This document shows positions 25,316 through 38,109 of a DNA stretch of 64,000 nucleotides, piece after piece (position 1 is the first letter of the stretch; every line of letters begins with the position of its first letter). The notes under the pieces are model-generated. The model was given only the letters and a program-made list of their open reading frames with translations, did not search any database and was not told the origin of the DNA. The DNA comes from Rhizomucor pusillus. Lineage: Eukaryota > Mucoromycota > Mucoromycetes > Mucorales > Lichtheimiaceae. Both the position numbers and the translations under genes were made by a program. The DNA lies in contig FWWN02000656.1 of assembly GCA_900175165.2 (NCBI GenBank), forward strand, positions 111,318-175,317. Reading direction: 5' to 3'.

Positions 25316-26488
25316 GGCTAACGTGGAGAAAAAGAGAGGCGTTCAGGAAAGTTTGACAAGGGGCTTTCGGGTTTAAACGGTTCAGTCAGCTGATCGTGCG
25401 ACCTCGCCAGATCCGATGTTATCCAAATATGGTGGTTGCCCGCTGGAGACAATGGCTGGTGTCTTTCTTCATCTCTCCACCGCTGTTGGTGTTGCCTGAA
25501 TATTGGAGAGTAATCATACTGTCAAATCCATGAATATGGTTGTTTTCTGCCGATATGCATACATATCGCCATCCTGAAGCTGTTGAACGTGGTACTATCA
25601 GGTAGCAATGCGTTCTCTGGGGTAAAAGACTGCATAACCTGCATCTGTGATGCATTATCCGACTTTGTATTCTGGTACGATGTCCGGTTACTAGCTCCAA
25701 GGACATGCCCAAAGTGGAGCTTGTCACAGAGTTTTAGCAATTGCGTTCGGAGGACTATCGCACAATGCTGCTTTTTTAAGAGGAATTGAAAGAGAAATTC
25801 AAACGAAGCTGATGGTCATGGAGCTGCGGTATTGCAGCGAAGGCATTGCTAGTAGCTAGACCCATTCACAGGAGAAAAAGGCTTTATAACAACAGGTAAT
25901 CAAAACGTCCATATTACTGCTACCAATTGACCCACCAGCATGTAAACCCTCCGTTGACCTTTCCAATCACTAAAAGCATTTTGTGCAAACTATGTCCCAA
26001 TACTGTACATCATTGCGGTATTCATTGGGATAGCCGCGAGATTAGAATAAAGTACGTGGCATTAGCAGTCTTTATATAAGCTCTTAATTCACTTTATGCA
26101 TTTGATAAAGAGCTAGTGTATGATACATAGGTAGTTGATCAAGTGTACCGATGGTAAACTAACGGACAAATTGGGTATGTAGATACATCGAAGTGATTCT
26201 TGCGAAATGCGTAGGATGCATCGCAATTTATTACATTTTGCACATTTACTCTTCTAATAACGTAAAGATACATGGAGTAGCTGCTGGACAAGTACACAAA
26301 CTATTTCGAAACGTATAGTGGTCAATGAGCAACACAGAAAACTTTTGATGAGTGTAATGTACATACACTCAGCTCAGCAAAGCATCCGAAAGTCGCAAAT
26401 GGCCCTAATGGTGGAGGAGTTTGAATTTGCATCACTGAAAAGTCGTATGCCCACAATCCATGAACATCCTCTTTTTTGATTGTCCAAT
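25316..26488. other. Divergent intergenic region
   Basis: This is the upstream sequence of the isomerase (minus) and of eS1 (plus). Minus-strand fragments at 25522-25740 and 25419-25500 look weakly coding and could be joined by an intron, but no family or start is clear. The 26.0-26.4 kb part is AT-rich with nothing recognisable. Confidence 0.45.
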
Positions 26489-27583
26489 ATGGGTACGTGC
26501 ATCCATCCGTTAGAATCCATCCATCGACGTAGCAACTAATTCATCATTCACATTGTAGCTGTTGGCAAGAACAAGTGAGTCTAGACGACAGAAGTGCGAC
26601 GTTGAGAATAATTGTTGACATACTTTTTATAGACGCCTTAGCAAAGGAAAGAAGGGTCTTAAGAAGAAGGTGTAAGTGTTTACATGATTGACATTCTCGG
26701 TCGCTGCGCATAAGCAGCTATGAAAAGCAGCCGAGATCTCGAGCGGGTGCTAATCATTTCAATAGTGTCGATCCCTTCACCCGCAAGGATTGGTACGACA
26801 TCAAGGCTCCCTCCATGTTCGAGGTGCGCCAGGTCGGTAAAACCTTGGTCAACCGTACCCAGGGCTTGCGTAAGGATCTCATGAGCGACGTGGAAATGCA
26901 GAACAGGAGAGCAGAGGTAATTGACACAGTGATGAATGATAGGCAACGCCAACGATTCCTTGAACGGTCGTGTCGTCGAAGTTTCCCTCGGTGACTTGTC
27001 CAAGGACGAAGCCCGTGCCTTCCGCAAGATTCAGTTGAAGGTTGATGAAATCCAGGGCAAGAACTGCTTGACCAACTTTTATGGTATGGACATGACCTCG
27101 GACAAGCTCCGTTCCATGGTCAAGAAGTGGCAATCTTTGATCGAGGCATTCGTTGACGTCAAGACCACCGACGGTTACCTTGTTCGTCTTTTCTGCATTG
27201 CCTTCACCGCCCGCCGTCGCAACCAGATCAAGAAGACCACTTACGCTCAGTCCTCTCAGATCCGCCAGATCCGCAAGAAGATGCACGATATCATGACTGA
27301 GGAGTCCGTCTCTTGCGACTTGAAGGAGTTGGTCACCAAGCTCAGCAGCTCTGCCTCCTCCACTGCTCAGGATGCCGTTGCCGTCCGCATCGAAAAGGCC
27401 TGCCAGAGCATCTACCCCTTGCAGAACACCTACATCCGCAAGGTCAAGATCTTGAAGGCTCCCAAGTTCGATGTCTCTGCCTTGTTGGCTCTTCACGGTG
27501 GTGCTGCCGCTGCTGGTGAATCCGACGTTGGCTCCAAGGTTGCCAAGGACTTTGTTGAACCCCCTGTGTTGGAGTCTGTCTAA
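26489..27583 (+). CDS. RPS1: 40S ribosomal protein eS1 (S3a)
   Basis: Five exons (26489-26492, 26559-26574, 26633-26671, 26766-26869, 26943-27583) give 267 residues. The protein is close to yeast Rps1 and human RPS3A throughout: [78 protein letters not shown] and a C-terminal PPVLESV. It is a core small-subunit protein near the mRNA exit channel. The first coding exon is four nucleotides, so the start codon is followed at once by an intron, as in many fungal ribosomal protein genes. The next two exons are also tiny (16 and 39 nt). Codon use in the last exon is strongly biased towards C-ending codons, as expected of high expression. Confidence 0.95.
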
Positions 27584-27651
27584 ATGGCATCAACGTTGTT
27601 GCCTCATTCACGAAAATAAAACGTATTTGAAAAGGAGAATGTCTGCGTGTT

Positions 27652-30485
27652 TTATATTTGTGTGGCTAGGGCTTGGATTGGATAAGGTATTTGAACACCG
27701 AACACGATATAATACAACACTGTGAAATGCAGCGTAGCTGGCATCCATCTTGGGATGTATACTTGATGACCGACGATGATCCAGAACAGGAACGCAGCGA
27801 GCATAGGAATGTCGTCCAGCGCAGCACTGAGTGTAATCACTCGACCGCTCCAACCGACAGCTGCGATATCCCGAATGAAGACAACCAATGCTGGAACATT
27901 GTAAGGCAAAAGAGTGGTCAACAATAGTAGGATACTTTGCTGACACTGATATTCGTTCCACCGCTAATTTTAAGATTGCATTATGAGACGAGATCTTCAT
28001 ATGCAGATATGACATGATAACTCTCGTACCTCCTGCAACAGCGTCGAAGCGGTAACAATGAGCCAATAAAGATACAGGGACACTACGATAACTGGTACAG
28101 GTAGCACACGGATTAGCGCGACCATTGTAGCCGTGAGCACATAAACATTTGCTAGTGGCAATGCTGGTGTTACAATAAACTTCGCCGTATGCAGTAATAC
28201 CACCGTGGCAACCCAGAGCACAGTCAGAAAACCTATACTGAGACAAAATGAAGCTGCAAACAGCCACCACATCGGCCCTTGGTAACCCAGTGCCAGCTTG
28301 GAAAATGGGCTGCTGTCAGTTGCAAGCAACTGAGCAGCACTACCTATGCCCATGAGTATAGGCAACCGCCGCTTGAGGCAATGGGTTAGAGCCGCCGGCA
28401 ATGATATGTAGTTCCCTGATTTCAAAAAGGTTTCCATCTGGTAGCTGGCGATGGCTAGATTTGCAGCGAAAGTGTAGATAACGATGCAGGGTCCATAACG
28501 CAATAGGGATTTGCCAAGAGAACCGTACCAATCGATCTTCACGTGCAGCTGCATTGGACCTTGCCTCCAAACATGTAAATGCAAATATTTGGTCGGATTC
28601 GGCGTGGGATCCGCGTGGAAACTGATGTCTAAAGTCGAATTGCCATTAACAACAAAATATTTGGACTCGCCTTGGTCTCCTAGAGTTTGTTGCAAGATGG
28701 GCTTGAATTTCTGTGTCGCTGGCAGAGATACGTGTACTCGAAGAGCAAGAGCTGGATGGAACACTGAAGGGACGGATATATGTGTATGCATGCTTAATGG
28801 CAGATTAATCGCTACGCCTTTCAACGCAATCTCTAAACTGCTGTGATAAATATTTAAACCATAAAACCACGTTTCAATAAGTTTACGTACCGAGCAGATT
28901 ATTACCGATCTCTATATGTGATCGCGCAGAGTTTTCCACCAAGAGATAACCACTTGTCGGATCAGATTTTTGAAGTATTCCAAGAGTATCGTAGCCATCC
29001 AGCAGGCTTTTTTCCAGCTCTATAAACGAAACCTTTTGATGAGGGGTCATAGACGCTGGTAATTGAACAGCTAACGAGGATGCGTCGATACACTTTGATC
29101 GTTGCTGGCACAACAGCACGATGAACTTGTTGTCCTTCAAGACATCCACGCTCGAGAGGACCTTCAGAGTATCCGTATGGCTGGTCGGCACTGTCAATGT
29201 ACGGAATATAGTTTCGTTTTGCTTAGACCAGTACAATGATAGCGATTTTTCATTGTGACCGATGGTGGTAACGTTCTCAGGATAACTCAATTCTAAATAT
29301 TTTTTAACAATCTATAAATTGTAAACAGTCCCAATCGACGTACATACCCCGAGATTCGGATAGTATAGGACGTGATATGATGTACGATTCAAAAACGTTG
29401 ATGCGTGCGTCCAAAGAGTTACGATGGTCTTTCCGCAAAGATTCTGCTAAAGACGCGGCTACAACTTTGACAAGTTGATTGCACCACAAGATCGCCATAT
29501 GATCGCATCCGGTCCATACATTCGGAATAGAAGTAGAGAAAACGGTGAAACCATGAGATCGAGGCACTATTTGCGAGACACTAGCTGCATCAGAGTTGAC
29601 TACACTATCAAGAGTCCCTCCAGCTATAGAAAAGAGCGTGACGTTCTCTAACGTTTGTCTTCTTTCCCGCCAATATTTGGTGATAGTGCTGTAAACTTTA
29701 AAAAGTTTTGGGTCGATTGTAATTGGTGCCATAGCATGGGGTGTTGCCAGCGTAAGCACCGTATCTATACTGCCTTGCCGGTAGTTTGGCAAAGTGAACA
29801 TCAATCGAGCTACCACGCCACCCATCGAGTGACCCACGACAAGAACCGGTGCAGGCCGAGCATACATTTGCTGAATAAACGCTATGGCGTCGTTCAGGAA
29901 CTCTGCTTGATCGAACAATAACTGTCCGCTAAGTGCAGAAAACTCTTCGTTCAGATCGACTGCGTTTTGCATCGACAACAAAAAGTGAGGGGGATGGTCT
30001 TCCGTCTGCATGTATACATTAAGCATCTTTTACCAGTGAAGAAATTGAAACGTGCAGATTGAGGATGGTTTTGATGATAATATGCCGCCTCGGCCGCAAT
30101 TGATCTCGCTTGCTTGTAGCTGCCTGCATGCCCAGGGATGAAAAGCGCTGGTGTGCCTTCTAACTGTCACATCATATATTACAAATGTAGCTCGTATCTT
30201 CCTATTACTATGGATATGTACCTCATGCATGTTATCTATTATTCCTTCACGGTAAAGATACAAAGTGTACTTGTCTCTTATGCGGGAGGTGGGACCAGGT
30301 GCAAGCGGTACAAACACAGGGCGCGAATACGACATTTCGCACATTTGTGTGTCGCGCTGGCGATGGAGAAATGAATCCACGAGCAGAATGCTGACAACGA
30401 GTATTACTGCCAGCAGACTGAAAACGACACGCAGAGACTGTCCATTGCTACGAATAATGCGCGCATCATCTGGAGGTGATGACAT
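27652..30485 (-). CDS. BST1: GPI inositol deacylase, Bst1/PGAP1
   Basis: A multi-exon gene from the ATG at 30485 to the stop at 27652. A single N-terminal transmembrane anchor (SLRVVFSLLAVILVVSILLV) is followed by an alpha/beta hydrolase domain. The oxyanion region is LEGTPALFIPGHAGSYKQARS and the nucleophile motif is VLVVGHSMGGVVARL (GxSxG, around 29.83 kb). After a luminal beta-rich region come at least five membrane helices in the C-terminal third. The enzyme removes the acyl chain from inositol on GPI anchors in the ER, which is needed for efficient export and quality control of GPI proteins. Its stop lies only 69 bp from the eS1 stop. Confidence 0.9.
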
Positions 30486-32934
30486 GATCAGAGATGCGCA
30501 TGAAACCGGGATTAAAAAGCGAAAACGGAAACGAGGTACTAAGCAACAATTTGCAGTTTATGTATTACGGCAGAGCAACCATGGTACTTTTGCGAGTCTT
30601 ATTTTCTGAAGAGATAAAGTGCGATTGCGATCGCATTTCGCTAGAGATCGCAAAGGATTATTGCAACGCTGCAGTGTGCCAGTGTATTGTTTGTGACCTG
30701 ATACCGAGCTCTGGGCATCAGAGGTATCATAAACCACTTGCATATTTGATCTTCGTTGTTATGTAGACTCTGAAGATATGAACACTTTACATATCCAGAG
30801 TCCTGTTAACAACGTTGCAGAGTAAGAAATCCGGACACGCCTTCGCCGAACAATTTCATCCTGTATGTTGAAAGCATTTTCAGACATTGGAACTCAGTGT
30901 ATGTAGCATAGAGGAGAAATGACGATTATTCCCTGCTTTGCGACAATCAAGACCAGTTTTTCGCATAAACAACCATAACTCACGCGTTAGGCAGTAAAAA
31001 GCATATATGGACTGCATAGGAAAGCAATTTAATAGACCACGCAAGCAGTAAAGTAAGCAGTGAACCGATTTATGCAAGATTGAGCAATTTGCAATGCAAT
31101 TCATACATGGAGCAGCAAAAGCAACATGTGCATACACAACAGTGGAAGCAATTTATGTATGATGGAAATTAAAAAATTTATGCATGGAACATCGATGCAG
31201 TAAAGCAAAATTAAATGTACAATTGATACATACATAGCATGAAGAGTATCGAAAGTATAGCCAGTACATATATCTTATGCAGAAATTTGCGGATGCTACC
31301 ATGTTCCCTTATTAAGACTAAATGAAAACTTCAGTGTATATATAAGAGCTGACTTGGGTTTGCGTCCAGCGGCGTCCCCATCCAATTCTCCATAATATCT
31401 TCAAGCATGAACGATAACTCCAGCAACCTCGGCAACTACTCTGCGCCCTTGCACAGCCAGTCTCTGGAAAGTAGACGTTGAGTTCCTTGTGTATGTAGCA
31501 TCTGCTCCATGTGTCCGGCCGGCTACATATTGCAGTCTGAGCGAAGTGAACGTCGTCACCGCTCAAACGATAAGAGACTATATAAGTTAAGCTGCTCGCG
31601 GTATTGGAATTTACCAGCTGAAACTGAGACTCCATTGCAGTTCGACTCATTGAAGAAAGAATGTATCAATGCAAAGTGACGATATCAAACCTACTGATAA
31701 GATTGGTGAGTGCAAAGTGTCAGGAAATTGTTCAAGGGCTTTTATATATGTACTGATTACTGTGAAATAACATACGTATTGTCAAGAAGACTTTGAAATA
31801 AGCGATATGGAACCGCATACCGAGTTCGACTCCTAACAGTGAAAACTATGTCGTATGCATATAATTATTTTCGATACTTTCTTCGTATCATAGTAGCCAT
31901 ATCGGCAACAAATGAAGCGACTATCCAAATTTATCATTATCATTACTATTATTATTATTAACAAAAAGAAGCATGGACTATATATATTTCTATGAATTGA
32001 TGATAGGTCAGGGCAAGCATGGTATATCGTTACTTACGCGACGACTATCCGATCCGTGTAATAGATCTGGCAAACTAGAGGTTTTTGGTCACGTGCACAT
32101 CAGCACAGAACACAAATAGCGCAACGCTGCTTGAAAACGACAAAGGAAAACAATCTAGAAAAGGCACATCAGTTGCTTTTCATGGTAATACGGATATTCT
32201 CGTTAATCTGCAGAAAATTGCGTACCCGCGCCATGGATAAGTCTTTAATCATAACAAGTGCATAAAGTGAACGAGAGTTTTATCTCGCGGGAACGCAAGT
32301 CGATGATGACGAAAATGGTTTAGCATCAATACACCAGAACGACACTCGGAATACGAGAGAAATTGGGAATACTTCAGGTACAGTGTTTCTGTCATGTTCC
32401 CAAGAAAGGAATCCGGGCATGTCAAAGCGCTGCTCGCTATTCTTTGGAGTGTCGGTATACGCGCGAAATTGAATCCAGGCTGTGCACAGCCATTAAAGAT
32501 TTATTTTTGTATAAAGTTCCTTTGTACAACGTTATACACGCATTCATATCATCAAATTGCATTTGATGACAATAACGTAATGGAATTGCAAGGACAGTGT
32601 ATCTGTCTAGAACTTGTAGATACATCGTTCATTCAAAGTACGGTTTACGGGGCGGGCTCCCGCGGGTTGTCACGGATCGTTTGCGATGGTTCATGCAAGT
32701 TTGAGCTTTCAGTGTGCAAAGCAAGAAGACTACCGAAATGAAATGGCATATCCCCACTTCGGGAAAAAAGGGAACATTGCCAAAAGCGGTCGAGGTGGCG
32801 AGGGCCTTGGTTTGGCTGCGTGGAACAACTTTGAATCTGCTCCCACTTTCCCTCCTTCCTCTTGGCTCCAGTCCCACAACCATACTACGTACTTTTACAA
32901 GAGAAATAAAGACACCTGTTGACTTGACTCCACC
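30486..32934. other. Long gene-poor interval
   Basis: About 2.4 kb without a supported gene. It contains a 13-bp hairpin (30766-30802), degenerate GCAATTTA/GCAATTCA motifs recurring through about 31020-31210, and an ATT microsatellite near 31950. A minus-strand reading at 31318-31650 shows coding-like pieces in different frames, so at most a decayed gene. The last part is the upstream region of the F-BAR/RhoGAP gene. Confidence 0.5.
30766..30802. repeat. Inverted repeat (13-bp stem, 2-nt bulge)
   Basis: GACTCTGAAGATATG (30766-30780) pairs with CATATCCAGAGTC (30790-30802) across a 9-nt loop, with AA bulged on the left arm. It lies a few hundred bases upstream of BST1. No flanking gene uses it in an obvious way. 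Confidence 0.6.
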
Positions 32935-35283
32935 ATGCACCGTCCTCGAGGGAAGAGTATGCCGCAGACTCAGGACGACGAGGTGAGTTTGTTCCCCCCG
33001 CTCTTTTATGCAACAAGAAAACGGATCCAACACAAATACGCGGGTCTCCCGTAGCCCTTACCCAACATCGACGCTCAATTAGACTACATTAACAAATTGC
33101 TGAAATGGAGTACCGGTGATCTCGACCACTTCATTGCTGTTCTCATGACACGGTCAGTATTGTTGCTGGGGTCGTCGTCGATGGCAAGCGGGGCCTCGGC
33201 TGACTTTGGTTATTTTGGGCGACAGGCTCTCGGCAGAAGAAGGATACATACGAGCGTTGGAAGCGATAGATCGGATACCTGCTACACCTACCCCGGAAGC
33301 ACCGTACTCTCGAACAAAGTATTTCGGTGATCAACCATCGACGTTCCAGACAGCGTTGACAGAATATACCGCGTCGATCAAAGAAATTGTAGCGCAGCGA
33401 CGTGAACTTGTAAAAAGCATCAAATCACAAATAAAAGTCATGCACGGCATTAGACAGAATCAGGCGAAGCAGCACAAGACAATCAATGAATTTGTGGGCG
33501 AGAAAAACAGCAAGTACTTGACTTTTCGCACCAACGACTTCCACAAGGTAAAGCTCGATCGTGGTTATTGCTGCCGTTGTTTTGCAAGGTCCAAGGCTAA
33601 CCATAGCAACGACCGCATTGTACAGCGACAGCGGGCATATGTTCACAAGTGTGCGGATCTCGATGCGGCACAGCATGCATTGCAACAGATGGCAGCCAAG
33701 GAAGATTTCGTCATGACAGAGGAAGACACAGAAGAGCCTGTTGAGGTGTCGTCAAGTCCGCGCGAAGACGAAATTGTTACCCCTGAAGCTCAGAACAATA
33801 GCGATAACAATAACAACAAACGTGGGAACAACATTGTATTTGCGCTACGCTCGCAGATTGCTCAAGCCATGACTTCTGACCCCTCGAAGCAAAGTCTGAA
33901 GATAGCAAAGCTAAAAAGAGACGTCGCTGATACAGGTGCGTTCAGCTAAACGCTCGGAAATGAATCTGAATAGGCTAACTGCCATGTGTTACACCTGCAG
34001 ATCTTGAATACCGGAGGGCTGCACATCGGTTGGAGCTCCTGCGTATCATGCAGGTGGAGACGGCGAAGCAAGCAATGAAGGTAAAAGGGGTCGAGCATGT
34101 GAAAGAAAGCGAGGCAAAATCCAGGGACAATAAGCTCACTACAGATCAGCACATCGAAGTTTTATTCCTAATGAAGGCCGACTGGGCTCGATCTGTGCTT
34201 TCCAATATCGCAATGGCAGAAGAGACAGTACATTCAAACGAGACATTGGTGTGTGTTTGTGTGTAGCAATGCCCTCATACGAAGTCAGAGTTTTATTGAA
34301 AATTGCCATGTAGATCGTTCAGGCACACAGAGTACGAATAGACGGATTGGATGCGCGAAATGATGTTCAGCTATTTTGCACAGAGTTTGAGAGGACCATG
34401 CGGTTCGATGTGCCTGTTCCAATATTGTATGAAAACCATTACTACGGCCGAGTGCGCAATGTGCACTTTGGCGCTTCGTTGCGCGGATATGCAAAGATCC
34501 ATGGCCGAAATGTCCCCATCATTGTCGAAAGGTGCACTCAGGCGGTAGAATCGATGGGAGGGCTAGAAAAGGAAGGCATTTATCGGATATCTGGACGTCA
34601 GAGCAACATAAACGCTCTCAAGATAGAATTCGAGAAGGACGAGAATGTAAATCTTGATAGCATCGATGTATTCACGATTGCATCAGTGCTCAAGGTCTAC
34701 CTGCGTGAACTTGAAGAGCCATTGTTTCCATTATCAATGACGTACAGAGCAGAGTACTCCAGTAAGCAGTTGTCAGCAGCATGGAAGCAATATCTAACAG
34801 GTTGCTATTAGTCAAGGACACACCATCCAGGATACAAGAACTGAAAACCAAGATAAATGAATTACCGCCGCCTCATCGGGAGACCCTTGGCATCGTGATA
34901 CGGCACTTGGCAAGGTACGTAAGCATTTAGATAGCATTATCATGTCACGTTATCTACTGGCCCCCTGACAAGTGCTTCGTAAAACTGACACGGCATTCTG
35001 ATGTTTTAGAGTTAACGCTAGATCGGAAGTAAATAAGATGAGCATGCAGAATATTTCTGTAATTTTCACGCCTGCGATCTTCCATGACCACAATCAGGCG
35101 GAAAATGTGGGCGAATGGTGCACAGACAAGGTGCTGGAGGACTTAATTCATCATTGCGACCAAGTATTCGGCTGTGACAACAATGATGATGAAAAGCTCG
35201 CTGCGTCCCTTGAGACTCAACAACAACAGCATCATCAAAAGACAGGATGCTCTTCAGAGATAATACCCCGCTCCACCACCTAA
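32935..35283 (+). CDS. RGD1: F-BAR and RhoGAP domain protein, Rgd1-like
   Basis: Multi-exon gene. Exons begin at 32935, 33055, 33236, about 33970, 34314, 34811 and 35010. The N-terminal half is an F-BAR (FCH) coiled-coil domain (LDYINKLLKWSTGDLDHFIAVLM, RLSAEEGYIRALEAI, TALTEYTASIKEI). The C-terminal half is RhoGAP, with the arginine-finger region LEKEGIYRISGRQSNI, VLKVYLRELEEPLFP and NISVIFTPAIF. Proteins of this plan bind curved membranes and switch off Rho GTPases at sites of polar growth, as Rgd1 does in yeast. A 48-bp in-frame intron may exist at 33549-33596. The frame ends at 35283, but one fewer C at 35266-35269 would extend it by about 50 residues to 35431, so the tail may be frameshifted. 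Confidence 0.85.
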
Positions 35284-35615
35284 GGACGATAACAGCAACA
35301 GAAGCGCAGGACATCAAAGAACAGGATCAGCTCCAACGGTGCAGCAAACGAATATGGTTCGAAAGGGCTCATTTCGGAGACCTATCCCAATTAGAAGGGA
35401 CTCGTTAAGATCAAAGAATAGCACAAATTGATGAATATCACCGCAATAAACGGTTTCGCGCGACGAGTGATTGAGGTTCCGCCTAACCGAATTTTTGGTT
35501 CGCGCGAAGCTGCCATGTTCCATTGAAATTGAGGCGCCGATGACTTGGCGATCGAGCGTGACAAAGGCTTTGAGTTGATCACGACGTCTGCGGTGTAACT
35601 GGGATTGCAGCAGCG

Positions 35616-35626
35616 TATTTAAATAG
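35616..35626 (+). promoter_or_regulatory. TATA-like element
   Basis: TATTTAAATAG lies about 70 bp upstream of the PH-domain gene's ATG at 35693 and is followed by a pyrimidine-rich leader. This supports a separate promoter here rather than a continuation of the RhoGAP gene. Confidence 0.5.
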
Positions 35627-35692
35627 GCGCTATCTCCTTAGTATCAGAAACCTGTAACTTCCTTTTTTCTCTTTAATACTTTTCATTTCCTC

Positions 35693-36426
35693 ATGTTTAT
35701 ATCTGCAGATTCCTTACACAGCACATTCCACGGCTGGTTATCCATTGCAAAGCTAAAACGAGCGTCATTGTTTCGATCAGCAACATCCTTCGAACGATGC
35801 TACTGCGTGCTTGAAGACTTTCAATTGAGATGCTACGAGGATGAGGTATGTAACAAGTAAACTATCCAGGCATCTGATAAGAACTGGCTGACCCAATGTC
35901 GTGCTTCGTACAGGATTTGATGTCATATACCGGCAGCATTGACATCGATAAGTACACTGTCAGCATTCCAGCGGGCCGACATTTCTCCTCTCTGCTTCAC
36001 CGACGGGCATTGAAGCGAACATTCGACTTGTTATCTAAGACAGGAGGCGTCCGAGACTTGACTCTAGTCGCCGAAAGCATCGAGGCAATGCACGAATGGG
36101 TATCCCGGCTGCAAGAACGAGAGAAGGAAGAGCGCGATAACGTCCTTGACAAGTGGCTCGATCGCATTGATAAGCAACAAGAACAACGATCCTCGAGTGT
36201 ATCAATTCAAAGCACTGTCGTCGACCCTCAATCTCAGCATTATCAATCATTTTCAACTCTCTTGCAGACCATATCAGTATCTCGGGCGAAATCGCCATCG
36301 TTATCTTCTTCTCCACCATCTGTCTACGAAGACCCCATTACACCACCACCTCCACCTACACTTGCTTTGAAACCGATCACAGAATTATATCAGCAAAATC
36401 CACATAGAGTACCGACCTTTGTATAA
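35693..36426 (+). CDS. PH-domain protein
   Basis: Two exons (35693-35845, 35914-36426) give 221 residues. Residues about 10-130 form a pleckstrin-homology domain: an opening FHGWLSIAKLKR, a central RCYCVLEDFQLRCYEDED, and the terminal helix with the invariant Trp (ESIEAMHEWVSRLQERE). A charged helix, a Ser-rich stretch and a short proline run follow. PH domains bind phosphoinositides or proteins at membranes. The gene follows the F-BAR/RhoGAP gene on the same strand. Because it has its own TATA-like element and start codon I treat it as separate, though the two could act together in Rho signalling. Read-through fusion is the alternative. Confidence 0.8.
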
Positions 36427-37432
36427 GTCTACATGCCTCATCCTCTACATACACCATCCGACCTACTCCTCCCATCACCATCCAGCTTCTGGCCTTGATG
36501 GCTGGATCGTTATACCCGATTGATCGCACTTGATTTGCTTTTTGTTTTTGTATTGTGCTTTTCCACTTATACTGTAAAAAGACAAAAATAAGATGTACAA
36601 AAGATATGCAACCCAAAGTCCGTCTTGATGGCTACTTTGAATAAAACAGATACACAACTCTTGTTAATACGCCTCATAATCATCAGATAAAACCCAGATT
36701 GTGATACCAATGTTCATGTCAATTTTAAAAGTTGGCAATCGGATATGAGTGTAATGACGTTATTTTTGATAATCAGGGCAACATTGACCATTTCACAAAG
36801 ATCTCCGTTAAATGGGCAATGCATTACAGAGACAATTATTTAGTAAGCGCCAACGAAACAAAGTTAAATGGTAGCCGGTGTAAAAATCAGCTACGGTGCT
36901 CGGTTGAGGATATATTCCGCCGTGGGCGCCAGATGACCCGCCTCGTGCTCAGATACTTACGCTTTTGTAGTGCTGATAACGCTATTTCCTAGTAGGACAC
37001 GCAATCTGCATACTTCAAGTATGTAGGCATTAGCACAGGTGGCAGTGCTGCTCAAACACAAAAGGAATTTTTCGCTGTTCTGTGGAGAACAAAGATAAAA
37101 GACCGCCATGCTGCCCGTGTATGTTCTCGCGCGAACAACTCAAGTGCGCATGCCTTTTTTGTCAGCGATGACGACGCCTCTCGGCCGATCACTGCTCAGT
37201 CCGTTCTCACCACTCAGCCTGCCCATTCAGGAACAACATATCTGCCATTCTTTCACTCGACTCTTTTTTTCGAAGTAGTTTTATAACATTAATTTAATGA
37301 TGTTTTAATGGGCGAAATGAATTATGCTAAACAAAAGCAAAAAACGCAATAGCAAAAATGATGTAGATTTTGAGAGGTCCCCAACAACAGAAACCAGTTC
37401 TTGCAGGTTTGCCGCTGCAAATCGCGTGTTGC
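36427..37432. other. Convergent intergenic region
   Basis: This lies between the PH-domain gene and the eIF5A 3' end. No coding exon, repeat or RNA gene is recognised. A weak open frame at 36732-36992 lacks a good start and any family signal. Confidence 0.5.
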
Positions 37433-38109
37433 TTATTTGGGAGCTTCCTTGTCTGTGATTCAAAATTCAGTAAATAATGTCCTCTTCAAGGATGATGTTG
37501 CATCAAATCAGTTTACTTACAGGAAAGGGCATGTTCCTCACCCATGGCGGAAACGACGGAGACGAGCAAGTCCTTGCCCTCGTCAAAGTCGGCTTGCAAT
37601 TGCTCACCAAGCTCACCCTCGGGAAGTCTGACATCGTCCTTGGTGGAACCATCGTTCAACATCAAAGAAAGGAAACCATCATCAATGTTGATAAGCTGGT
37701 ATTCGTTGCGGACAACGTTGGGGACATCCATATTGTGAGTAGAGGGGGAGAGATCTTCCAACTTTCTACAATCATCCACCAAATAATGTTAGTTCAAAAC
37801 CATCCAGATCAAAAACGCTGTCTTGTTCCTTCCTCCTTACCTGCCAGTGAAGATGTCAATACCGACCAAGTGAACCTTGGCGTGACCGTGCTTGCCGGTC
37901 TTGGAGGTGGACATTTCGACGATCTTGCAGGGTCGACCTAGATACGAAAACATGTTAGCATCGTCGATCCAATCTCAAAAAACCAATGAAGATAGCTTAA
38001 CTTTTATGACGACATGCCCATTCTTGCGAAGGGCAGAGCACTGCATAGGGAAGGTGGCGGAGGCACCGGCATCAGCAGTCTCGAAGGTGTGCTCGTGATC
38101 GTCAGACAT
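37433..38109 (-). CDS. EIF5A: Translation factor eIF5A
   Basis: The gene starts at the ATG at 38109 ([17 protein letters not shown]) and ends at 37433. The hypusine loop [20 protein letters not shown] carries the lysine modified by deoxyhypusine synthase and hydroxylase. The C-terminal OB fold runs through [16 protein letters not shown] and [12 protein letters not shown] to ALSYKEAPK. Introns interrupt the loop region, the middle and the last codons; the final exon adds only YKEAPK. eIF5A relieves ribosome stalling, especially at proline runs, and assists termination. Codon use is strongly biased, as for eS1, indicating high expression. Confidence 0.93.

Noticed and set aside
26879..27496. 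205-codon minus-strand open frame opposite eS1
   Set aside because: Shadow of the biased eS1 coding exon, with the low-complexity Leu/Asp/Gly composition typical of such shadows.
31800..31860. tRNA-like T-arm (GAGTTCGACTC)
   Set aside because: No matching acceptor, D or anticodon stem could be folded around it.
35283..36426. Fusion of the F-BAR/RhoGAP and PH-domain genes into one protein
   Set aside because: A TATA-like element, a pyrimidine-rich leader and an in-frame ATG directly before the PH domain favour a separate gene. No phase-compatible splice bridges the gap.
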